Shown here piece after piece: positions 15,129 to 23,629 of a DNA stretch of 64,000 nucleotides; positions within the stretch are counted from its first letter, which is position 1; every line of letters begins with the position of its first letter. The translations under genes and the position numbers were made by a program. Source of the stretch: Bryobacterales bacterium (lineage in GTDB: Bacteria > Acidobacteriota > Terriglobia > Bryobacterales > Bryobacteraceae). The stretch is from assembly GCA_003170295.1 (NCBI GenBank), contig PNAJ01000156.1:1-64000 (forward strand), in the 5' to 3' direction. A model generated the notes under the pieces. That model searched no databases, had not been told where the DNA came from, and was given only the letters and a program-made list of their open reading frames with translations.

Positions 15129-16327
15129 GGAGAACCTTAAAAGCCCTTATTTCGCTGTATCCAAAAACATGGCGAAATCGCTATAAAAACGAGTTTGAAG
15201 CGCTGCTGGACGATGTTTCGCCAACGTGGCGCACGTTATTCGATGTTTTCGGAGGAGCGCTAAAAATGCAAATGAAAATTTGGAGTCCGTGGAAGATAGT
15301 CGCCGCTTGTGCAGCGGCCGGATTGCTGGCCGCGATTGCGTTTTCGTTGCTGACACCCGATCGATATGTGTCGCACGCTGTACTCAAGATCGAAAACGGA
15401 GGCGCGGATGAAGTGAATGCCGGCGCGGAAAAGATTTTGAGCAGGCACTCGCTGGTACAACTCATCAACAAAGAGGATCTCTATAAAAGCGAGCGCACTC
15501 GCATGCCGATCGAGGACCTTGTCGAAGAGATGAAGAATCACGACATCATAATTCGTCCAGGCGCCCCGGGCGAGTTCGTCGTCTCCTTCGCTGCGCCGGA
15601 TGCGGCACGAGCGCAACGAACTACGCAATGGCTCGCGGCTGCGTTTGTCGATGCGAACGTCGGTACGCTGCTCGACCCGGCGAATCTGCCGATCAGTCCG
15701 AATGGACCGAGGCGCTCGCGGATTATTGTCCTGGGGATGGTGGCTGGTATTCTCGCGGGTGTGCTATTCGCGCTGTTCAATGGGTTGAAAGTGTGGAAGC
15801 TTGCGGCTGGGCTGGGAATCGCTGGTGCGGTTTTGTGTGCGGCCATATCCTACGGTGTGCCCGACAGTTACATGTCGACGGCTGTGGTCCGTTACGACGG
15901 CGGGGATGCCGCTCGCATGCAGCAACTGATCCATGCGGTGACGAACGATGCCAGTCTCTATGCGATGGTCGTTGATTTCGGACTGTACCTGAACGATCCG
16001 CGGGCGCAGAGTAAATTGCGGGAACATATTCGCATTCAGACGAGTCAAAACGCGAAGGTGGTGATGATTCAGTTTGAGTACGCCGATCGGTACACGGCGC
16101 AAAAAGTAACGCAGCAGATAGTGCAGCGGTTGATCGACGAGAGTCTGAAGACAGACTCGGGCATGAAACTCGAAATGCTCCAAGCCGCAGGTTTGCCGCT
16201 TACACCTTATTTTCCCTATCGGCCGAAGATTGCGGGGTATGGGTTATTTGTTGGGTTGGCTTGTGCGGTTCTGCTTGGGGTTCGGCGGCATTACAAGACT
16301 CCGCTCCCTGTGGTCGCGGCTCGGTAG
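15125..16327 (+). CDS. Membrane protein with duplicated Wzz-like domain
   Basis: 400 residues. Residues 1-45 (LISLYPKTWRNRYKNEFEAL) resemble the cytoplasmic prefix found in PadR-linked acidobacterial permeases. Then come two copies of a unit made of a membrane helix followed by a Wzz-like extracytoplasmic domain. In the first, the helix is at ~57-76 and the domain opens RYVSHAVLKIENGG. In the second, helices are at ~201-245 and the domain opens SYMSTAVVRYDGGD. A last helix ends the protein. Wzz/GNVR proteins set polysaccharide chain length, but no tyrosine kinase domain is present. The stop codon falls inside an interspersed repeat (16298-16331), so the tail was probably altered by it. Confidence 0.7.
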   Translation: MRRTLKALISLYPKTWRNRYKNEFEALLDDVSPTWRTLFDVFGGALKMQMKIWSPWKIVAACAAAGLLAAIAFSLLTPDRYVSHAVLKIENGGADEVNAGAEKILSRHSLVQLINKEDLYKSERTRMPIEDLVEEMKNHDIIIRPGAPGEFVVSFAAPDAARAQRTTQWLAAAFVDANVGTLLDPANLPISPNGPRRSRIIVLGMVAGILAGVLFALFNGLKVWKLAAGLGIAGAVLCAAISYGVPDSYMSTAVVRYDGGDAARMQQLIHAVTNDASLYAMVVDFGLYLNDPRAQSKLREHIRIQTSQNAKVVMIQFEYADRYTAQKVTQQIVQRLIDESLKTDSGMKLEMLQAAGLPLTPYFPYRPKIAGYGLFVGLACAVLLGVRRHYKTPLPVVAAR

Positions 16328-16331
16328 AGCA
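16298..16331 (+). repeat. Interspersed repeat, family 2, copy 2
   Basis: CTCCGCTCCCTGTGGTCGCG and the following GCTCGGTAGAGC match 26095-26130 and the reverse complements at 10204-10230 and 36680-36706. It includes the stop codon of the Wzz-like gene. Confidence 0.75.
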
Positions 16332-16409
16332 TCGCGGGGTAATTGGGCGGCGACACGAGTGTCGACGCGGCACGCACGAGTACGCGCGCCACAAGCGGCT
16401 GGAAAATCG

Positions 16410-16446
16410 GGTAGTGGGCTACTTTGATTCGGTAGTGGGCTACTTT
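16410..16446 (+). repeat. Short tandem direct repeat
   Basis: GGTAGTGGGCTACTTT occurs at 16410-16425 and again at 16431-16446, with a 21-base period. The second copy runs into the end of the PEP-CTERM gene on the other strand. Confidence 0.7.
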
Positions 16447-17162
16447 AAAATGTGGTTTCGCTTTTGCCTCCTGGCAAGGAGTAGGAATGCCCCGCCCAGC
16501 GCCGTTAAACCGATAGTGGTGGGTTCTGGCGCAGCACCACCTACCGTCAGCTCGGATGAGATGGCGTATAGCGGAAGCGAATCGCCCAAAAGCGGGGGAG
16601 CACTCCCAAAGACGATCCACGAAGTAGAGGTAGAGGTGGATCGGCCTGCGAATCCGTACAGCTTGGACACATCTCCAAGGGAGTAAAAACCGACGGTGCC
16701 GTCGGGATTTGTACCGGTCCACACCACAACATCGAGAAGATCACCTATCTGGGTAATCGAAATGCCGTTCATAAGCCAAACATTTGTCGGAGCGCCGGTA
16801 GCGAAAAGCGCGGCAGTGCCAGCGGCGACCTCAAGGCCGTCCAACCGGTAGATCCCTGAGTTAGTAGCTCCAATATTGGTTGCGGCGCTGACGGCGGAGG
16901 TGGATCCAATGACCGTCCAAGTCGCGTTCAAAGCCAATAATTCAGGGACAGCATCCGCCACATTGGTGACGAATGAGTTGTAGTAACTGATGTCGGGGCT
17001 AGTGGCAACGGTGGTCGTGCTCGTGACGAACACAAGTCTGTATGTGTCGCCGACATTGAGGCCAGGCGGCGTGGTATAGATCGTCGTCCCATCCGAGCGG
17101 GCTGCCATCCACACCAGGGCCAGCGCCAGCAAACCAAGATTCTTGAAAATCTGCAATCGCAT
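16440..17162 (-). CDS. PEP-CTERM sorting domain protein
   Basis: 240 residues. An N-terminal signal peptide (IFKNLGLLALALVWMAARS) is followed by a Thr- and Ser-rich exported body. The tail is the PEP-CTERM signal: PEPTTIGLTALGGAFLLLAR, then RQKR. Such proteins are cleaved by an EpsH-type exosortase and are linked to exopolysaccharide or biofilm matrix. No exosortase is in the window. AAGGAG before the ATG at 17162 supports the start. The gene for a small membrane protein precedes it by 10 bases. Confidence 0.88.
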   Translation of the reverse strand: MRLQIFKNLGLLALALVWMAARSDGTTIYTTPPGLNVGDTYRLVFVTSTTTVATSPDISYYNSFVTNVADAVPELLALNATWTVIGSTSAVSAATNIGATNSGIYRLDGLEVAAGTAALFATGAPTNVWLMNGISITQIGDLLDVVVWTGTNPDGTVGFYSLGDVSKLYGFAGRSTSTSTSWIVFGSAPPLLGDSLPLYAISSELTVGGAAPEPTTIGLTALGGAFLLLARRQKRNHILK

Positions 17163-17172
17163 GAAAGTCTCC

Positions 17173-17613
17173 TTATGTATGAATATTCCCCTGCCCTGGA
17201 GGACTTCGATGGTCGCCGCCTGCTGTGCCAGCCAAGGAGATCCAGCGCATTAAGTAGTTCCCGGCTGCCGGTGTCCAGGGGCGGCGGCGACGGAGCAGCC
17301 AATCGGCCAGGAAGAGTATTCCCGGAAGTGCCAGGACGAAGTGAACCGTGTATCGATTGAACCGTATCAGCACTGCGAAGGCAATGAGCGAGGCCAGCGA
17401 GAGGGCCGCTCCCGGCAATTCCCAACGCCACGCCAACAGCATGCCCGCGCACGTGACGGTGAGCAGGACAATACCGCTCCATGCCCGAAGGTCTGGGCCA
17501 TTGCCGGAGTGAGGTGATAGGAACTCTCCAGCGACTAGCAGGACGTAGCCGCCGGCGATCAGTAGCGCGGATAATCTGGCAATCCAACGCAGAGCCGTGA
17601 GGGAAACGGACAT
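17173..17613 (-). CDS. Small integral membrane protein of unknown function
   Basis: 146 residues with four predicted membrane helices: ARLSALLIAGGYVLLVAGEF, IVLLTVTCAGMLLAW, LSLASLIAFAVLI and FVLALPGILFLADWLL. The C-terminal tail is positively charged near the membrane and then polar. The pattern matches small four-helix proteins common in Acidobacteriota and Bacteroidota. It ends 10 bases before the PEP-CTERM gene and is likely in one transcript with it. No catalytic motif is visible. Confidence 0.7.
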   Translation of the reverse strand: MSVSLTALRWIARLSALLIAGGYVLLVAGEFLSPHSGNGPDLRAWSGIVLLTVTCAGMLLAWRWELPGAALSLASLIAFAVLIRFNRYTVHFVLALPGILFLADWLLRRRRPWTPAAGNYLMRWISLAGTAGGDHRSPPGQGNIHT

Positions 17614-17672
17614 AGACGCCTCCCGTTTGATAGTGCTGCATCGATGGCAGCTTGCGCCATAGTGGAAACGAA

Positions 17673-18479
17673 TTAAAGGACGTCGGCGAAGCCTCGTTTT
17701 AGGTGGCGGAAGAATAGGCCGCCTAGGACGAATACTCCGACTGAATAGGCGGTCAGCACTGCGAATTCCTGCCAGTGGGGCCAGGCCGGCGAGAGCAGGC
17801 GGTCACGGTAGGCTCGGACGATCCAGCGCAGGGGATTTAGTTTCACCAGAAGCTTGAATTGATCTGGGATGCGGTCTTCGCTGATCATGATCGGAGTCAC
17901 CCAGAACCACAGCATCATCACGACCGTTAACACTTGCACGGTGTCGCGGAGATAGACTTGCAGGCTCGCGGCGATCCAGCCGACGCCGACACCTAGCAAT
18001 CCGATGAAGATCATATAGACCGGCAGCAGAAACACTTTTGTACCGATATGCTTTTCGATCAGCAGGACGGAGACGATCGCTAGCGCCAGGCCGATCAGAT
18101 GATGAATTAACGACGACAGGAAGACTGAGACGGGCAGCACTTCGGAGGGAAAGACCGTTTTCGTGATCAGGTTGGCGTTTTCGACCATGGAGGACGCCGA
18201 GCGCGTTACGGTTTCCTGAAAGAGCATCCAGGGGAGGAATCCGCAGAACAGAAACATCAAATAGTTATCCGAGCCGGGCGGCGGCTGCTGCTTCAAGCAG
18301 ACTACGAAAACGTAATACCAGACCAGCAGTTGGACCAAAGGATGAACTACGCCCCACAACCAGCCTGCGGCTGAGCCTACGTAGCGCTGCTGGAAGTCGC
18401 GGCGGACCAGTTGTGCTACTAGCGCTCGGCCGGTTACCAGATTTCGGAGGAAGTGGCGGCCGGGGATTCGCAGGTTCAC
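17673..18479 (-). CDS. ABC-2 type polysaccharide export permease (Wzm/TagG-like)
   Basis: 268 residues with six membrane helices. The N-terminal amphipathic segment RRDFQQRYVGSAAGWLWGVV and the loop ITKTVFPSEVLPVSV are typical of Wzm/TagG permeases that export lipid-linked polysaccharides. They need an ATPase partner (Wzt/TagH), but no such gene lies next to it in either direction. It may work with an ATPase encoded elsewhere. The neighbouring PEP-CTERM and Wzz-like genes fit a loose cell-surface polysaccharide context. Confidence 0.9.
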   Translation of the reverse strand: MNLRIPGRHFLRNLVTGRALVAQLVRRDFQQRYVGSAAGWLWGVVHPLVQLLVWYYVFVVCLKQQPPPGSDNYLMFLFCGFLPWMLFQETVTRSASSMVENANLITKTVFPSEVLPVSVFLSSLIHHLIGLALAIVSVLLIEKHIGTKVFLLPVYMIFIGLLGVGVGWIAASLQVYLRDTVQVLTVVMMLWFWVTPIMISEDRIPDQFKLLVKLNPLRWIVRAYRDRLLSPAWPHWQEFAVLTAYSVGVFVLGGLFFRHLKRGFADVL

Positions 18480-18506
18480 TTTATGTTTCCAAGTTTAGTT
18501 CGCACG

Positions 18507-18560
18507 CCGGAAGAGCCGCCTTGAAAGGGCGGCTGCCGCCAAAATTGGCCACCCCACAAA
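18507..18560 (+). repeat. Interspersed repeat, family 3, copy 1
   Basis: AAGAGCCGCCTTGAAAGGGC, then GGCTGCCGCCAAAATTGGCC and ACCCCACAA, is nearly the same as 21643-21694. It can fold as two hairpins (GCCGCC...GGCGGC and GCC-AAAATT-GGC). It lies in the divergent gap upstream of the DUF3108-like gene. Confidence 0.75.
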
Positions 18561-18645
18561 AAGATGTCAGGTATGGTGGGCCAGAATGGCCGGTTGGGTT
18601 TCACTCTTCGAGTTTACAATGCACGTAGTGTAAACTCGAAATTGA

Positions 18646-19386
18646 ATGTGGTTTTTCGTTGGCACGATTGCTCTTGTTCCCATGTATGCGGCACAAATAG
18701 CAGCAAGCAGGAATCCGGTCCTGACAGTTCCTACTACAGAGAGGCTCACCTATAACATCGAGTGGCGATTGATCCACGCGGGTACGGCGGTGGTCGACAC
18801 GCTCAAAAACAGCGCTCGGGTGAAGTTGGATTCCGCGGGGCTGGTTTCGACGTTGTTCAAAATCGACGATGCGTACGTAGTGACGTACGAGGAGCCGTAC
18901 TGCGCTACCAGCACTACGCTCGATTCACAAGAAGGCAAGCGGCATCACGAAACGCGGGTGACTTTCGACCGGGTGCGGAATCGCGCCGTTTACACGGAGC
19001 GCGACGTGGTGAAGAACACGATGATGCATTCCTCCGAGATCGCGATTCCGGGCTGCGTGCACGATGTGCTGGGCGCTCTGATCAGTTTGCGAGGGCTGGC
19101 GTTGAATCCGGGGCAATCGGCGCAAATGCTGGTGACCGATGGACGCCGCGCGGCGTCAGTGAAGGTGGAGGCGCAGGAGCGTGAAGAGATCAAGACGCCG
19201 ACAGCGGCGTATAAAACGATTCGCTGCGAGACGTTCTTGATGAATGGCATTGTGTACAACCGCAAGGGCCGCGTATTTATCTGGCTGACCGACGATGCGA
19301 GGCGGTTGCCGGTGCAGATCCAATTACGCATGCAGTTTCCCGTGGGAACCGTGACGCTCCACTTGTTGAAGGAGGAGCATCTGTGA
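18646..19386 (+). CDS. DUF3108-like exported protein
   Basis: 246 residues with an N-terminal signal (WFFVGTIALVPMYAAQIA). The body matches the DUF3108 pattern: ERLTYNIEWRLIHAGTAVVD, then a beta-rich domain with DAYVVTYEEPYC and a C-terminal VFIWLTDDARRLPVQIQLRM. The family is periplasmic and of unknown function. It is the first gene of a run of exported proteins, and its stop overlaps the next start by four bases (GTGA). No ribosome site is obvious before the ATG. Confidence 0.82.
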   Translation: MWFFVGTIALVPMYAAQIAASRNPVLTVPTTERLTYNIEWRLIHAGTAVVDTLKNSARVKLDSAGLVSTLFKIDDAYVVTYEEPYCATSTTLDSQEGKRHHETRVTFDRVRNRAVYTERDVVKNTMMHSSEIAIPGCVHDVLGALISLRGLALNPGQSAQMLVTDGRRAASVKVEAQEREEIKTPTAAYKTIRCETFLMNGIVYNRKGRVFIWLTDDARRLPVQIQLRMQFPVGTVTLHLLKEEHL

Positions 19387-20513
19387 CGGAAGTAGCCAGT
19401 AGCCAGAAGCCAGTAGCCAGAATAGCTGCACTGATATTGTGCGCGGTTGCGGCAATGGGGCAAGCGCCGAATCCTTTGATTCCTGCTGCGCAGGTGAATG
19501 CGTTTTGCTTGCGGATTGTGCAGTTGATGGATGCGGGGGGGGTGGCTGTTCCCGATTTGCAACGGGCGGCTGCTCCGATTATTGAGAGTGCTAAGCAATC
19601 GTGCACCGTTTTAGAGGCCAAGCCGGGGACTACGCAAGCGGTGTTTTCGCTCATGAATAGCCTGCGGGCTTATCTATCTTTATCCGATGCGGTGCCGAAG
19701 CCGTTTCCTTTTCCGGAGACGGCGCAGAAGCAATTGATGGAATTGCGCGAGGACGCGACACGGCTCGATTCTCATTTTCTGGCGCTGCTCGATTCGAAAG
19801 AAGCTCGGCTCGCGAATCCGGATCGCGATAATTTGAAGCGCTATGCGGAGGAAAATCGGAAGCTGCCGCCGGTTGATCCGTCGAAGGCCCGGGTGATATT
19901 TTTTGGCGATTCGATTACCGATTTATGGCGTCTCAATGAGTATTTTCCGGACCGCGCTTTCGTCAACCGCGGCATCGGCGGGCAGATTACCGGAGAAATG
20001 CTGGGGCGGCTGAAGGCCGATGTGATTAATCTGCGGCCGTCGGCGGTGGTGATTCTGGCGGGAACGAACGATCTTGCGCGGGGCATTCCTTTGACGGGAA
20101 TCGAGGACAATCTGCTGATGATGGCCGATCTGTGCGACACCTACAAGGTCAAAGTGATTTTCGCATCGGTGCTGCCGGTGAGCGATTATCACAAGGCGGA
20201 TAACAAGTCGTATGAACGGACGACGGCGAGGCCTCCGATTTTCATCAAGGCGCTGAATGAGTGGATTCAGAGCTTGTGCGTGAATCGGCACCACGTTTAT
20301 CTGGATTATCATGCGGCGATGGTGGACCAGACGGGGCAAATAAAAGAAGACTTGGCGGACGACGGGTTGCATCCGAACGCAAAGGGGTACCGGATTATGG
20401 CTCCTCTGGCGCTGGAGGCGATTCAGAAGGCTCTTCCGCCGAAGCCGGTGGCTGCGCCGGTTCCGGCATCTGGGGCAACCGCGACGAAACCTGCGAAGAA
20501 GAGGGGCGTCTAA
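19383..20513 (+). CDS. Secreted SGNH/GDSL-type hydrolase
   Basis: 376 residues. A signal-like N-terminus (ARIAALILCAVAAMG) is followed by a helical region of ~130 residues and then the SGNH domain. Block I is IFFGDSITDLW with the nucleophile Ser, block II has GIGGQ, block III is GTND, and block V is DGLHPNAKGY with the catalytic Asp and His. The family are lipases or carbohydrate esterases; an acetyl-esterase role on sugars is possible. The GTG start at 19383 overlaps the previous stop. The first codons lie in a short internal repetition of CCAGTAGCCAG. Confidence 0.9.
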   Translation: MTEVASSQKPVARIAALILCAVAAMGQAPNPLIPAAQVNAFCLRIVQLMDAGGVAVPDLQRAAAPIIESAKQSCTVLEAKPGTTQAVFSLMNSLRAYLSLSDAVPKPFPFPETAQKQLMELREDATRLDSHFLALLDSKEARLANPDRDNLKRYAEENRKLPPVDPSKARVIFFGDSITDLWRLNEYFPDRAFVNRGIGGQITGEMLGRLKADVINLRPSAVVILAGTNDLARGIPLTGIEDNLLMMADLCDTYKVKVIFASVLPVSDYHKADNKSYERTTARPPIFIKALNEWIQSLCVNRHHVYLDYHAAMVDQTGQIKEDLADDGLHPNAKGYRIMAPLALEAIQKALPPKPVAAPVPASGATATKPAKKRGV

Positions 20514-20525
20514 CTAAAGAGGCCT

Positions 20526-21638
20526 ATGGCGAAGTGGCGAGTCGTGTGCGCGTTTCTGTTCGTGACGGCCATGATGCTCGCGCAGAGGCCGATGACGGTG
20601 GCCGAGGTGGTTAGTTTCATTAAGTCCGCGGTGAAGCAGAAGCAGGACGACCGGCTGGTGGCGGACTATCTGCTCAAGCGGATGAAGATGAAGGAGCGGC
20701 TCGACGACCAGATGGTGGAGGAGCTGCAAGGGCTGGGCGCGGGGCCTCGAACGACTTCGGCGCTGCGCAAGTTGAGCCGCGAATCGGCAGGGATGACGGT
20801 TGCTCCGCCGCCGCTGGTTCCTGCGCCGCCGCCGCCGCACCAGCCGCCGCCGAATTCAGTTGAGAGGGCGGCGATTCTCGATGAGATTCGAGCGAACGCG
20901 CTCAACTACAGCAATAATCTGCCGAATTTTCTTTGCACGCAGGTGACGCGGCGCAACACGGACACGACCGGCACCGGAAATCATTGGCGACAGGTGGATA
21001 CGATTCAGGAGCGGCTCAGCTTTTTCGAGCACAAGGAAAAATATGAGGTCGTGATGGTCAACGGGGCGATGGTGACGAATCGCGATCATGAGAAGCTGGG
21101 TGGCGCAACGTCGTCGGGCGAGTTCGGAAGCATGATGTACGACATTTTCAATCCGGCCACGGCGACCGATTTCGAATGGGAGCGGTGGACCACCTGGCAC
21201 GGACGGCGCACGTATGTATTTTCGTTTGAGGTGGCGCGCGAACGGTCGCGCTACGACATTTATCACGGACCTTCGGATCGGCATGTCGTTTCCGCGTATC
21301 GAGGTTCGATTTACGCCGACGTGGAGACGAGGAACGTGATGCGGATCAAGATGGAGTGCGTGAATCTTCCGGGGGATTTTCCGATTCAGGAAGTGACACA
21401 GGACCTGATTTATGACAACGCGAAAATCGCCGATCAGGTGTTCCTGCTGCCGCTGACATCGGAGCTGAATTCGCGGGAGGGGCGTTACCTGGTGAAGAAT
21501 GTGGCGTCGTTTCATCTGTACCGCAAGTTCTCGACGGAGGAGAAGATTACGTTTGAGAGCATCGATGACATTCCGGATGATAAGACGAAGGAGGAGCCGG
21601 TGAAGGCGGACAAGGCTCCGGTGAAGAAGCAGCCGTGA
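20526..21638 (+). CDS. Exported hypothetical protein, tandem paralogue 1
   Basis: 370 residues with a cleavable signal (VVCAFLFVTAMMLAQ). Three parts follow: a helical domain at ~22-88 starting MTVAEVVSFI and containing DDQMVEELQGLGAG, a Pro-rich linker (APPPLVPAPPPPHQPPP), and a beta-rich domain from ~115 starting NLPNFLCTQVTRR. The C-terminus is Lys-rich. The next gene is clearly a paralogue. The LPNF-C-xx-TRR motif occurs in other acidobacterial secreted proteins as I recall, but no function is known to me. It sits 12 bases after the SGNH gene. Confidence 0.75.
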   Translation: MAKWRVVCAFLFVTAMMLAQRPMTVAEVVSFIKSAVKQKQDDRLVADYLLKRMKMKERLDDQMVEELQGLGAGPRTTSALRKLSRESAGMTVAPPPLVPAPPPPHQPPPNSVERAAILDEIRANALNYSNNLPNFLCTQVTRRNTDTTGTGNHWRQVDTIQERLSFFEHKEKYEVVMVNGAMVTNRDHEKLGGATSSGEFGSMMYDIFNPATATDFEWERWTTWHGRRTYVFSFEVARERSRYDIYHGPSDRHVVSAYRGSIYADVETRNVMRIKMECVNLPGDFPIQEVTQDLIYDNAKIADQVFLLPLTSELNSREGRYLVKNVASFHLYRKFSTEEKITFESIDDIPDDKTKEEPVKADKAPVKKQP

Positions 21639-21642
21639 CCAT

Positions 21643-21694
21643 CCGAAGAGCCGCCTGAAAGGTCGGCTGCCGCCAAAATTGGCGGCCCCACAAG
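21643..21694 (+). repeat. Interspersed repeat, family 3, copy 2
   Basis: GAAGAGCCGCCTGAAAGGTC followed by GGCTGCCGCCAAAATTGGCG and GCCCCACAAGG. It nearly matches 18507-18560 and separates the two tandem paralogues. Confidence 0.75.
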
Positions 21695-21701
21695 GAAAGG
21701 C

Positions 21702-22802
21702 ATGTTGAGATTGAAAATCATTCCTGTTTTGCTGCTGGTCGCGCTGACGGCGTTGGCGCAGAGGTCGATGACGGTGGCGGAGGTGACAACGTTCGTCCGG
21801 TCGCAGATCAAAATGAAGGGCGACGACCGGATGACGGCGGATTTTCTGCATAAGATCAAGCTGACGCAGAAGCTCGACGACAAGACTGTCGAGGATTTAC
21901 AGGGACTGGGAGCCGGATCGAAAACCGTGGCGGCGCTGCGGAAGCTGGAAGAGGAATCGGCGGGTCTTGCCGCGGCTCCTCCACCTCCAGTGGCCGCTCC
22001 AAGACCGGTCAAGCCTCCGCCGGATTCGATGGAGCAAGCGGAGGCGCTGGCGGCTATGCGGGAGTACGCGCTGAATTATACGGCCAAGCTTCCTAATTAT
22101 CTGTGCGTGCAGATCACGCGGCGGCATCTGGATCCGAAGGATCCGAAATACCGGGCGGCGGGCGACGTGATTCAGGAGCAGCTCGCCTTCAATGACCGTA
22201 AAGAGAGTTACAAGGTGCAAATGATCAATGGACAAGCGGTCCACAACATCAGCCACGAACAGCTCGGCGGCGTGCGGTCGTCGGGCGAGTTCGGCAGCAT
22301 GCTGCACAACATTTTCGTTCCCGAAGATGAGGCCCAGTTCGATTGGGATCATTGGGGCACATTGCGCGGGAAGCCAATGTACGTGTTCGCGTACCGGATT
22401 GAAAAGGACCACGGCTACTCGATGTACGACGACGAGACCAAGAAGCAATACACGTCCGCCTACACAGGGTTGGTTTACGCCGACGTGGAGACCAAGGAGA
22501 TCGAGAGGATCACGTTGAAGACGGTGGGCATTCCGGCGGACTTTCCCGTTAAGGACGTGGCGCTGACGCTGGACTACAAGCCGACGGAAATCGCGGGCAG
22601 GATCTTCACGCTGCCTTTTCACTATGAGCTTGATTCGGTGCATGTACGCGGGAATTCGAAGAACGAGGCGGAGTACAAGTTGTACCAAGTGTACGGCGCC
22701 GACACGACGATCACGTTCGAGGATGCGGGTCCGACGCCGGAGGATCAGTTGAAGGAACAGCCTGCGAAGCCGGTTACGCCGGCGGTGAAGAAGAAGCCGT
22801 AG
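21702..22802 (+). CDS. Exported hypothetical protein, tandem paralogue 2
   Basis: 366 residues, alignable end to end with the gene at 20526. It has a signal peptide ending ALAQ, then MTVAEVTTFVRSQIKMKGDD, a second LQGLGAGSKTVAALRKL motif, a shorter Pro-rich linker and NYLCVQITRRH at the start of the beta-rich domain. Shared blocks include SSGEFGSM and YADVETK. The two copies differ widely, so the duplication is old. Family 3 repeat DNA fills the gap between them. Function unknown. Confidence 0.75.
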   Translation: MLRLKIIPVLLLVALTALAQRSMTVAEVTTFVRSQIKMKGDDRMTADFLHKIKLTQKLDDKTVEDLQGLGAGSKTVAALRKLEEESAGLAAAPPPPVAAPRPVKPPPDSMEQAEALAAMREYALNYTAKLPNYLCVQITRRHLDPKDPKYRAAGDVIQEQLAFNDRKESYKVQMINGQAVHNISHEQLGGVRSSGEFGSMLHNIFVPEDEAQFDWDHWGTLRGKPMYVFAYRIEKDHGYSMYDDETKKQYTSAYTGLVYADVETKEIERITLKTVGIPADFPVKDVALTLDYKPTEIAGRIFTLPFHYELDSVHVRGNSKNEAEYKLYQVYGADTTITFEDAGPTPEDQLKEQPAKPVTPAVKKKP

Positions 22803-22814
22803 TTAAGGAAAAGA

Positions 22815-22858
22815 GGGCCGACGGGGGCGTCGGCCGCGGACCAGGGGGTCCGCCCCAC
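22815..22858 (+). repeat. GC-rich interspersed palindrome, family 1, copy 2
   Basis: GGGCCGACGGGGGCGTCGGC, then CGCGGACCAGGGGGTCCGCC and CCAC: two back-to-back palindromic units. It lies between the convergent ends of the paralogue gene and motB, and could also act as a bidirectional stop signal, though no U-tract follows. Confidence 0.8.
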
Positions 22859-22867
22859 TCAGATGAA

Positions 22868-23629
22868 TTAGTGATGCGCGGGAGCCGGTTTTTCGGCGGG
22901 TTCGGGGGCATCTTGATAGCGCACGATCACTGAAATTCTGCGGTTGGCAGCAGATTCCGGGTGCGCTTTGTCACGAAGACTTTGATCGGCGAAGCCGCGG
23001 ACTTGCACAATGCGTCCATGGGGCAATCCGTCGGCTTCCATTAATTTTCGCGCGGCGTTGGCGCGATCCGTGGATAGCTCCCAGTTGGAATAGTCGCCGT
23101 TGCTCGAGAACGGCTTCGCGTCGGTGTGTCCTTCGATCAGAAGATCGTTCGGAAGCCGCTTCAGTTCCTCGGTAAGCTTCACGAGCAATTCGCGTCCAGT
23201 CTCGCTGGGGCGGGCGTTGCCGGATTCGAAGAAAATCCCCTTCTCGCTTTCGATCATTTCGACGCGCAGTCCTTCGCCGCTCACGCTCATTTGCACATAA
23301 TCTTTGAGCTTCTCCAACTCGGGACTTTTCTTCAGCGCCTGCTCCAGCTTCTCCTTCAATTTCGTCATGTCGTCTTTGTTGACCGAAACAGTTTCACCTG
23401 TTCCCGTGCTGGCGCTGCCGGAATGCGCTCCGGTGCCGGAGGGATCCTGAAAATACGCGCTCACCGCTATGCGAACCTGCTCGCTGGAATTGAGGAGCCA
23501 TAAAACGATAAAGAGGGCCATCATCGCAGTCACGAAATCGGCGTAGGCGACCTTCCAGGCTCCGCCATGATGGCCTGCGTGGGCGACTTTCTTCTTGATG
23601 ATGATGATCGGTGGGAGATTCTCAGGCAA
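22868..23629 (-). CDS. motB: Flagellar stator protein MotB
   Basis: About 253 residues from a TTG at 23629. That start has GGAGG six bases upstream, overlaps the motA stop by eight bases and gives the usual MotB N-terminus (PENLPPIIIIKKK). The longer frame to 23665 is unlikely. One membrane helix includes the proton-binding Asp in YADFVTAMMALFIVLWLL. The C-terminal OmpA-like peptidoglycan-binding domain shows IEGHTDAKPF and SAANRRISVIV. With MotA it forms the ion-driven stator ring. No other flagellar genes are in the window. Confidence 0.93.
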   Translation of the reverse strand: MPENLPPIIIIKKKVAHAGHHGGAWKVAYADFVTAMMALFIVLWLLNSSEQVRIAVSAYFQDPSGTGAHSGSASTGTGETVSVNKDDMTKLKEKLEQALKKSPELEKLKDYVQMSVSGEGLRVEMIESEKGIFFESGNARPSETGRELLVKLTEELKRLPNDLLIEGHTDAKPFSSNGDYSNWELSTDRANAARKLMEADGLPHGRIVQVRGFADQSLRDKAHPESAANRRISVIVRYQDAPEPAEKPAPAHH

